Source of the DNA: Niveispirillum sp943371025
Lineage (GTDB): Bacteria > Pseudomonadota > Alphaproteobacteria > Azospirillales > Azospirillaceae
Length of the DNA: 64,000 nt
NCBI GenBank assembly: GCA_943371025.1
Contig: CALRTC020000002.1
Span: 1 to 64,000 of the forward strand
Direction: 5' to 3'
The notes beneath the pieces were generated by a model that saw only the letters and a list, made by a program, of their open reading frames with translations, was not told the DNA's origin and ran no database searches. This document shows positions 31,530 to 38,344 of this stretch, in pieces (position 1 is the stretch's first letter; each line of letters begins with the position of its first letter). The position numbers and the translations under genes are program-made.

Positions 31530-34052
31530 TCAGAAGGTGGCGCGCAGGGTGATCTGGAACAGGCGGCCGGACTGTTCGCTTTCGCGCTCGCTCTCGTCCA
31601 CCTTGCCCTTGGTGTGGTTGGCCTGGATCTCGGCCACGCTGTCGCCGTCGAAGGTGCGGAAATATTCTACCTTCTTGCGGTTCAGCAGGTTGGAGGCCGA
31701 CAGACGCACCACGAACCGGTCATAAAGGCGCTTTTCAACAAAGGCCTCCAGATCCTTGCCATAGGACAGGTCCACCTCTTCGTCCAGCGACACTTCCTTG
31801 GCCTTGGACCGGCCCGACAGGGACGCGCCGACGCTGGCATCCAGGCTTTCAAGCGTCTGGATGAAGCCGACATTGTAGACATGGTGCGGCTGGTTGTTGA
31901 ACCGGCGCTTGATGCCCAGGGCGGGGTCGCGCACCTCGCTGTCCAGCCAGGTGTAATTGGCGAACAGGCCCGTATCGGGCAGGCCGGCAAAGTCCAGCGG
32001 GGTGGAGAAGTCGATCTCCAGGCCCCAGCTCTTGCCCTTGCCGGCGTTGCGCGCCTCATAGACGTTGCCGCCGGCCTCGGCCTCCTCGCCGGTATTGTAC
32101 AGCTCGATCAGGTCGCTGACATCGCGGTAGAAGAAATTGGCGCCGACGATGCCGCGCCGGCCCAGTTGCCGTTCGTACCCGACATCAATGCCCCAGGCGC
32201 GTTCATTGGCCAGCAGCGGGTTGCCGATCAGTTCATCCTCGTCCGCCGGCTCCTCCTCCTGCCGATAGGGGGAGACCAGATCGTAATCGGGCCGGCGCAC
32301 GGTACGGGCCACCGACAGCAGGAAACGGTCGGCGCTGGTGGCCTGGAATTTCAGATGGGCGGACGGGTTGAAGGCTTCGGCATCGTAATCGGCCTTGCCA
32401 TCGTCGCTTTCCACGTCGCGGCGCGTGATCTCATACCGCGCGCCGGCATCCAGCGACAGCCGCTCCGTCAGGTCCAGGGAAAAGCGCACATAGGGGTCGA
32501 AGCGCTTTTCCTTCAGGGTGAAGACGGCACCGGGGGCCGTCTGTTCCTCCCATTCATCATCATCCAGTTCAAAGGAACGGTTGGCCGTGTCGCGCTTCTT
32601 GAACAGCACGTCGCCGCCGATCTTGGTCTTCACCCCATCGCCGAACTTGTAGAACAGGGTGCCGCTGAATTCATTGTCGGTGGTGTCCAGCGTCTCGCGC
32701 TCGGTCAGTTCCGTATCGCCGATATCGTCGCCTTCCTCATTCTCCGTGTTGCTGTCCTCGCGATAGCCGGCCCAGCCGGCATCCAGGCCCAACTCGCCCA
32801 TCCCGACCGGATGGGTGAAGGCGCCCGACAGGGCGTAGGTCTGCTGGCTGATGCGTTCGCGCTGCACTTCCACCTCGTCCAGTTCCAGCGCTGACGGGTT
32901 GTCCCCTTCATAGGTCACGGACAGTTCATCCTCGTCACGGTCGGTGTCGACGATCAGGCCGGTCAGGCGCAGGGCGCCTTCACCAACCCTTGTCACCAGC
33001 TCGCCATTGGCGGAGATGTCGACGCCGTCACGGGTGTCATCCTGCAATTCCCGACCTGAATATTCGCTGAACGAACCATCATAGAAATCGGTGACCTTCT
33101 TTTTCGGATTGCGGCGGCCCTGATAATTCACCGCCGCCCAGTAGGAGGTCTCCGCCAGGCTGTCGGCATAGGCGGCGGCGAAGGAGGGGCGGACCTTGCC
33201 ATCCTTGTTGATCAGGGCGCCGGCCTTGGCAAAGCCGCCCTCGAAGGCCTCGCTTTCCTTGGTGACGACATTCAGGGTGCCGGCCACGCCTTCGCTGGGC
33301 TGGTCGGCTCGGGGCGCACGCACGATCTCCACCCGCTCCACCAGCTCGGCCGGGATGCGGTCGACGAAGAAGGAACGGTCAGCCTCGCCACCGGGCGGGC
33401 GGCGGCCATTGATCAGCACCTGGGTGTAGCCCGGCGGCAGGCCGCGCATCTGCACCGCGTCATATTCCAGCACGTCCGCGGCGAAGGTGACGCCCGGCAC
33501 GCGCTTCATCATCTCGCCCACCGACACCGGCTCGAACCGCTGGAAATATTCCAGGTCGTAGGACAGGACGGGGTTGGGCTCGGCCGTGCGGTTGCGGAAG
33601 AAGATCTGGCCAGTGACGATGATCTCCTCGATCTTCACAGGCTCCGGCGCGGGGGCGGTTTCCGCGGGGGCGGCCGATGCCGTGCGGGCCGTCTGCGGGC
33701 GCGGCGTGGCCGGGGTGGCGGCGGCCTGACGCGCGACCAGGGTTACCGACCCGTCGGCGCCGATATCGGCCGACAGGCCCGTGCCGGCCAGCATGGCCTT
33801 CAGCGCCAGATCAAAGCCGGCGGCATCCGCCACAGGGGCCGACCGCTTGCCCGCCACCTGGGCCGGGGTGAACAGCACATTGCGCCCGAAATGCCGGCCG
33901 ACCGCCACCAGCGCATCGCCCAGATCGGCGGATGGCAGGGTGAATCGGGCCGTAGCCGCCGCGGCAGGCTGGGCCAGGGCCGGGGCGGACAGCGGGGCCA
34001 GCGACAGAAGGGCCAGGGCAGAAACGCCAAGGGCCAGGGAACGCAGCATCAT
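31530..34052 (-). CDS. TonB-dependent transducer with N-terminal STN signalling domain
   Basis: 840 residues. Signal peptide ends near ALAQ (about 28). An STN domain (about 35-110; FTLPSADLGDALVAVG, NVLFTPAQVAGKR, LAGTGLSAD) allows contact with the FecR anti-sigma factor. A proline/alanine linker, the box IEEIIVTGQIF, plug (about 165-300; VSVGEMMKRVPGVTF, GLPPGYTQVLINGRRPPGG, GVAGTLNVVTK) and barrel ending in RLFQITLRATF follow. Start ATG 34052 or 34049 (tandem), with GGGAG upstream. It should import phytate breakdown products or an iron/phosphate complex and signal to the sigma factor. Confidence 0.9.
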   Translation of the reverse strand: MMLRSLALGVSALALLSLAPLSAPALAQPAAAATARFTLPSADLGDALVAVGRHFGRNVLFTPAQVAGKRSAPVADAAGFDLALKAMLAGTGLSADIGADGSVTLVARQAAATPATPRPQTARTASAAPAETAPAPEPVKIEEIIVTGQIFFRNRTAEPNPVLSYDLEYFQRFEPVSVGEMMKRVPGVTFAADVLEYDAVQMRGLPPGYTQVLINGRRPPGGEADRSFFVDRIPAELVERVEIVRAPRADQPSEGVAGTLNVVTKESEAFEGGFAKAGALINKDGKVRPSFAAAYADSLAETSYWAAVNYQGRRNPKKKVTDFYDGSFSEYSGRELQDDTRDGVDISANGELVTRVGEGALRLTGLIVDTDRDEDELSVTYEGDNPSALELDEVEVQRERISQQTYALSGAFTHPVGMGELGLDAGWAGYREDSNTENEEGDDIGDTELTERETLDTTDNEFSGTLFYKFGDGVKTKIGGDVLFKKRDTANRSFELDDDEWEEQTAPGAVFTLKEKRFDPYVRFSLDLTERLSLDAGARYEITRRDVESDDGKADYDAEAFNPSAHLKFQATSADRFLLSVARTVRRPDYDLVSPYRQEEEPADEDELIGNPLLANERAWGIDVGYERQLGRRGIVGANFFYRDVSDLIELYNTGEEAEAGGNVYEARNAGKGKSWGLEIDFSTPLDFAGLPDTGLFANYTWLDSEVRDPALGIKRRFNNQPHHVYNVGFIQTLESLDASVGASLSGRSKAKEVSLDEEVDLSYGKDLEAFVEKRLYDRFVVRLSASNLLNRKKVEYFRTFDGDSVAEIQANHTKGKVDESERESEQSGRLFQITLRATF

Positions 34053-34190
34053 GATCGGAACTCTCCCGTGGGCAGCCGTTGCGTGAACGGCATGGTCAGC
34101 GGGGTAGACGCAGCGCCCATCCGGTTTCCGGGCAGGATTAAAACTTTCATCCAGGCTTCATGGAACTGTCACGGGTGGTTGTGCCCGTTT

Positions 34191-34224
34191 GCCTTGATCA
34201 GAACCATATGGTTCTGATCAAGGC
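34191..34224. promoter_or_regulatory. Perfect 34-bp loop-free palindrome upstream of the receptor
   Basis: GCCTTGATCAGAACCAT is followed immediately by its exact complement, centred on CATATG. It lies 139 bp before the receptor ATG and abuts the start of a family B repeat. No T-run follows on either side, so it is better read as a protein-binding or cruciform site than a terminator. Confidence 0.75.
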
Positions 34225-34333
34225 CCTCAATTGCCGGCGCCGCCATCCAGCGGCTTGGCTACGCGCCACGAGGTGCGCGGCGGCCGTCGCCGCCGAACCA
34301 GATCCCGTTGAGTAGAACTTACCGGGATCTGGT
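34224..34333 (+). repeat. Family B element, single copy
   Basis: Constant part 34224-34294: CCCTCA, hairpin 1 GCCGC-CATCCA-GCGGC, CTTGGCT, a diverged hairpin 2 (GCGC(C)AC-GAG-GTGCGC), hairpin 3 GGCGGC-CGTC-GCCGCC. The unique hairpin follows at 34297-34333 (ACCAGATCCCG and its exact complement) and ends two bases before the stop codon of fecR. Confidence 0.85.
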
Positions 34334-34334
34334 G

Positions 34335-35285
34335 TTACGCCCCCTTGCGTCCCGGCTTCACCGACAGCGCCAAGGCGCCGTCGGGGCTGCTGGTCAGGGA
34401 CAGGCCGTGCAGTTTCGCGGCCAGGGCCACGAATTTCTCCACATCGCGGGTGCCGAACACGCCGCTGACCTCCAGCCCGGCCGTGCCGTCGCCCAGGCTG
34501 ACCGGCGGGCCGCCATAGCGGGCGAAGCGAGCCAGGGCGTCGGTCAGGCTGGTGCGGCGGAAGACCAGATGCCCCTGGCGCCAGGCCGTCTCCGCCTCAA
34601 GATCGGCGGGGGTGATGCGGGGCGGGTGGATGGCGTCGGCCAGGGCCAGCTGGCCGGGCGTCAGCCGGGCGGTGGCGGCACCACTGGCCGGGTTCCGCAG
34701 TTCCACGCCACCTTCAATCAGTACCACGCGCGTGTCGGCCCCGTCCGCCACGATGAATTCCGTGCCGGTGGCGACCACGGTCGCATGGTCGGCGGCCACG
34801 GCGAAGGGACGCAGCCGGCTTTTCGCCACCTTGAAGGACGCCTGACCGCGGGTCAGGCGGATGTCACGGCGCAGAGGGCCGAAAGCGACATCAATGCCGG
34901 TACCGCTGTCCAGCCGCACCTCGCTGCCATCCTCCAGCAGGACCAGCCGCGTCTCCCCCACGGCGGTGTCGTAATGGGCGCGCGTCCAGACCAGCCAGTC
35001 GGGCGGGGTGGCGACCAGCAGCAGCAGACAGGCGGCCAGGGCCGCCAGACCAGCGACCACGGGCCGGCGCACCGGCGCCGGCAGGCGCAGCGGCGGGCGG
35101 CGGGTGGGGCCCGTGCCGTCCCAGACCTGCGCCACCCGGTCCATGGCATCGGCATGGGCGGGATCGGCCTGCAGCCAGCGACGGAAGGCGGCGCGGGTGG
35201 CGGCATCCTGGCCGGCGCTCAACCGCGCCATCCAGGCGGCGGCCCGCTCCTCCAACACCTGCCGGTCGGGGTCGGGCCGGGTCAT
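34335..35285 (-). CDS. FecR-family anti-sigma / signalling protein
   Basis: 316 residues. The N-terminal cytoplasmic part (about 1-75) carries the FecR_N/DUF4880 pattern AAAWMARLSAGQDAATRAAF and FRRWLQADPAHADAMDRV. One membrane helix lies at about 90-110 (PVVAGLAALAACLLLLVA). The periplasmic FecR domain (about 120-215; VGETRLVLLEDGSEVRLDSG, ATVVATGTEFIVAD) would touch the STN domain of the receptor. Start ATG 35285 overlaps the sigma-factor stop (ATGA). It relays receptor occupancy to the sigma factor. Confidence 0.92.
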   Translation of the reverse strand: MTRPDPDRQVLEERAAAWMARLSAGQDAATRAAFRRWLQADPAHADAMDRVAQVWDGTGPTRRPPLRLPAPVRRPVVAGLAALAACLLLLVATPPDWLVWTRAHYDTAVGETRLVLLEDGSEVRLDSGTGIDVAFGPLRRDIRLTRGQASFKVAKSRLRPFAVAADHATVVATGTEFIVADGADTRVVLIEGGVELRNPASGAATARLTPGQLALADAIHPPRITPADLEAETAWRQGHLVFRRTSLTDALARFARYGGPPVSLGDGTAGLEVSGVFGTRDVEKFVALAAKLHGLSLTSSPDGALALSVKPGRKGA

Positions 35286-35833
35286 GCGGCCCCCCGTCCG
35301 CCCATGCGGCGGGTCAGATGGATCAGGGCGCGTTCGACATGGCGGGTGACGGATGCCGTTTCGATGTCCAGCCGGGCGGCGATGTCGCGGTGGGACAGGC
35401 CGTCCACGCGGCAGAGCAGGAAGGCCTGACGGCAGATGGGGTCCAGTTCGTCCAGCGCCGTCTGGATATGGGCCAGTTGCTGACGCGCGGCGACCACCCT
35501 TTCCGGCGTAGCCACATCCTGGCTGCCGGCGTCAATCCCGTCTTCCAGGGGGACATGCCGGCCGCCGGCGCGGGCCTGGTCGCGGCGAAAGCGGTCGGTC
35601 AGCAGGTTGGCGGCGGCGCGCAGCAGGAAGCCCTGCCAGTTGGCGATGCCGGTACGCGGCGCCGTGGCGGCGATGACGCGGGAATAGACCTCCTGCACAT
35701 GGTCCTCCGCTTCCTGTGGACAGCGCAGGCGCGACAGGAAATAGGCACGCAGCATGTCGCGGTGGCGCGGCAATGCCGTTTCCAGCAGTTCTGCCCCCGC
35801 CGCCAGCGCCCCTTCCGCCTCGCTTCCCGCCAT
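35282..35833 (-). CDS. ECF sigma factor, FecI-like
   Basis: About 183 residues from ATG 35833 (AAGGGA upstream; frame open to 35926). Region 2 (LRAYFLSRLRCPQEAEDHVQ, YSRVIAATAP, WQGFLLRAAANLLTDRFRRD) and region 4 (LDELDPICRQAFLLCRVDGL, SHRDIAARLDIETASVTRHV) are complete; region 3 is absent as in all ECF factors. It should direct RNA polymerase to the receptor-phytase operon once released by FecR. Confidence 0.9.
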   Translation of the reverse strand: MAGSEAEGALAAGAELLETALPRHRDMLRAYFLSRLRCPQEAEDHVQEVYSRVIAATAPRTGIANWQGFLLRAAANLLTDRFRRDQARAGGRHVPLEDGIDAGSQDVATPERVVAARQQLAHIQTALDELDPICRQAFLLCRVDGLSHRDIAARLDIETASVTRHVERALIHLTRRMGGRGAA

Positions 35834-35964
35834 GTCCCTTGCCCGGTCTGTTCCTGGACAGGCCAGGGCTAACACGGGGATCAAGACAGTTTCGTGACGC
35901 CGGATATTGCCGGCCGGGGCGGGCATGCGGTGCCCCTGTGGCTGTGGGCTTGCAAACGGGGCTG

Positions 35965-35992
35965 CAAACCAACTGCAATTGCAGTTGGTTTG
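35965..35992. promoter_or_regulatory. Perfect 28-bp loop-free palindrome upstream of sigma factor and chemoreceptor
   Basis: CAAACCAACTGCAA joined to its exact complement, centred on AATT. It lies 132 bp before the sigma-factor start on one side and about 219 bp before the chemoreceptor on the other, so it could control either or both. Flanking TGCAAA/TTTGCA pieces add to the symmetry. Confidence 0.75.
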
Positions 35993-36040
35993 TCTTTGCA
36001 GGTCCTCCGGCCAACCTCCCGGACTTTGTTTTTACGTCTG

Positions 36041-36062
36041 CAAGTATACGTTTGAATACTTG
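36041..36062. promoter_or_regulatory. Inverted repeat in chemoreceptor upstream region
   Basis: CAAGTAT (36041-36047) and ATACTTG (36056-36062), perfect 7-bp arms with an 8-bp spacer, in the low-GC part of the intergenic region. Confidence 0.5.
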
Positions 36063-36110
36063 TGGCCGGGTGATGGACATAGGATTGTGTGGAAATGAAC
36101 GTCGATCGTC

Positions 36111-36181
36111 GAACGCCCGCCTTCCAGGTAACATCCTGGGGGAACGCCCGGTGTTTGCCTGTCGGCCGGGTGGAACGCCCG
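36111..36181 (+). repeat. Three 9-bp direct repeats with 31-bp spacing upstream of chemoreceptor
   Basis: GAACGCCCG occurs at 36111, 36142 and 36173; each start is exactly 31 bp from the next, close to three helical turns, so all copies face the same side of DNA. The last ends 29 bp before the chemoreceptor ATG. Likely cooperative activator or repressor sites. Confidence 0.75.
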
Positions 36182-36210
36182 TTGAGGGGCAGAATAGTTA
36201 AAGGTGAGGC

Positions 36211-38220
36211 ATGTCGCTGGATAAATTGAAGATCGGTCAACGCATCGCCGCGGGATCGGGCGTTCTGCTTCTGATCCTGGTGATCATGTCCGGCGTCGGA
36301 ACCTATCTGCTGATGAATATTTCCAGCAACTTCGACGAATACCGGCGCATCGCCCGTAATTCAAACATCGTCGGCGAAGTGGATATCGGTTTCGCCAAGG
36401 CCCGACTGGCGGTGAAGGATTTCCTGGTCCAGGGGGATGAGGCGCAGTTGCAGCGCTTCACCGAAGCGACCACGGAGATCGATGGGCTTCTGAAGCAGGC
36501 CGATGCCAATATCAAGCATGAACAGCGCCGTGCCTGGCTGGCTGAAGCGACGGCCGCCTATGGCAAGTACCGGGATGCCTTTACGGATGTCGTGAAAGGC
36601 TATCGTGAGAATAACCGCATCATGCGCGACGTGCTGGACAAGAACGGCCCCATCTTCGAGCAGGCCCTGGATCGCGTCGTCCAGACGGCCGCTGCCGACA
36701 ATGATGTCCGGGCGTTCCAGGCCGCCAGCACGGTGCTGCAAGAGATGACGGGCGTCCGCATGCAGATGCAGCGGCTGCAGGCGCGCCGCGACAAGGACAG
36801 TGTGCAGAAGGTGGAGGCAGCCCTGGGTGATATCGATCAGGGTCTGCGCACCCTGGTCCCGGCCATGCAGAACCCTGCCCGCAGGGCGCTGGCGGTGGAG
36901 GCCGTGAAGGCGGCGGAAGCCTATGTCGGGGGCGTGAAGCAGGCCGTCGCCGTGGTCGAGGCGGTGCAGGCCACCGTCAATGACCGTCTGAATCCCAGTG
37001 GCGCGCAGATCAGTGCGCTGACCGCCCAGATCCGGCAGTCGCAGCGCGCCCAGCAGGATGAGATCGGGCCGCGCATCGTGGAGGAGATCTGGGAGTCGGA
37101 ATTGATCTCCGTCGTGCTGGCCGTGGTGGGCCTGGTCATCGGACTGGTATCTTCCTGGATCATCACCCGCTCCATCACCCTGCCCGTGAAGGCCCTGACC
37201 GGCACCATGACCGAACTGGCCGCCGGCAACCTGTCGGTGACGGTGCCCATGGCCGCCAACCAGGACGAGATCGGCGACATGGCCCGCGCGGTGGAAGTGT
37301 TCAAGACCAATGGTCTGGAACGCCGCCGGCTGGAGGCCGAACAGGCCGCGGAGCAGGAGGTGCGTGATCGCCGCACGGCCAAGCTGGAACAGTTGATGGC
37401 CGGCTTCGACAGCGAGGTGCAGGCGCTGGTGTCACAGCTGTCATCGGCCAGCACGCAGATGCGGTCTTCCGCCCAGTCGCTGTCGGCCCTGTCGGAACAG
37501 ACCAGCCACCAGTCCGTCAGCGTGGCGGGTGCTGCCGAGCAGGCATCGGCCAATGTGCAGGCCGTGGCCACAGCGACGGAGGAGCTTTCCGCCTCGCTGG
37601 AGGAAATCACCCGCCGTGTGGCCGAAAGCGCCACTGTCACCCGCCATGCGCATGAGGAGGCGGAGCGCACCAACGTCACCGTTGCCACCCTGGCCGACGC
37701 CGCCGACCGGATCGGCACGGTCGTGCAACTGATCCAGGATATTGCCGGGCAGACCAACCTGCTGGCGCTGAACGCCACCATCGAGGCGGCACGGGCCGGG
37801 GAAGCCGGCAAGGGCTTCGCCGTGGTGGCGTCGGAGGTGAAGAGCCTGGCCAACCAGACCGCCAAGGCCACGGAGGATATTGCCGGTCAGGTCCAGCAGG
37901 TGCAGACGGCCACCCGCGATGCCGTCGCCGCCATCCAGTCCATTACGGCCACCATTGCCAAGGTGAACGAGATTTCCGCCGCCATCGCGGCCGCTGTGGA
38001 AGAACAGGGTGCCGCAACGCAGGAGATCGCCCGCAACGTGCAGCAGGCCGCCATGGGCACACAGGATGTCAGCGAGACCATTACCTCCGTCCGCGCCGCC
38101 GCCGGGGAGACGGGTACCGCCGCATCCGAGGTTCTGTCCGTGGCATCGGGCGTGCAGTCGCAGTCCGATCGGCTGACCGGTGCCGTGGGCAGCTTCCTTG
38201 TCAATGTGAAGGCCGCCTGA
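36211..38220 (+). CDS. Methyl-accepting chemotaxis protein
   Basis: 669 residues. TM1 about 15-37, a helical periplasmic ligand domain (about 38-295, four-helix-bundle/HBM size), TM2 about 300-322 (VVLAVVGLVIGLVSSWIITR), HAMP (about 323-375; SITLPVKALTGTMTELAAGN) and a cytoplasmic signalling coil. The hairpin tip, near 508-550, contains IAGQTNLLALNATIEAARAG and GKGFAVVASEVKSLA, which bind CheA/CheW. No C-terminal CheR/CheB pentapeptide is visible. Ligand unknown. RBS GGTGAGG is adjacent. Three spaced repeats and two dyads lie upstream, an unusually elaborate promoter region for a receptor. Confidence 0.93.
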   Translation: MSLDKLKIGQRIAAGSGVLLLILVIMSGVGTYLLMNISSNFDEYRRIARNSNIVGEVDIGFAKARLAVKDFLVQGDEAQLQRFTEATTEIDGLLKQADANIKHEQRRAWLAEATAAYGKYRDAFTDVVKGYRENNRIMRDVLDKNGPIFEQALDRVVQTAAADNDVRAFQAASTVLQEMTGVRMQMQRLQARRDKDSVQKVEAALGDIDQGLRTLVPAMQNPARRALAVEAVKAAEAYVGGVKQAVAVVEAVQATVNDRLNPSGAQISALTAQIRQSQRAQQDEIGPRIVEEIWESELISVVLAVVGLVIGLVSSWIITRSITLPVKALTGTMTELAAGNLSVTVPMAANQDEIGDMARAVEVFKTNGLERRRLEAEQAAEQEVRDRRTAKLEQLMAGFDSEVQALVSQLSSASTQMRSSAQSLSALSEQTSHQSVSVAGAAEQASANVQAVATATEELSASLEEITRRVAESATVTRHAHEEAERTNVTVATLADAADRIGTVVQLIQDIAGQTNLLALNATIEAARAGEAGKGFAVVASEVKSLANQTAKATEDIAGQVQQVQTATRDAVAAIQSITATIAKVNEISAAIAAAVEEQGAATQEIARNVQQAAMGTQDVSETITSVRAAAGETGTAASEVLSVASGVQSQSDRLTGAVGSFLVNVKAA

Positions 38221-38344
38221 GGCCGATACGGGTTGCAGGACAGACCCCTGCAACCTATTCGCCCGCCGAAGCGTTTGACCTGCATCATGGACCTGTCACA
38301 GCGACAGGCCATAGATAGGGTGAAACAGCGACCGGCGGGCGGAT

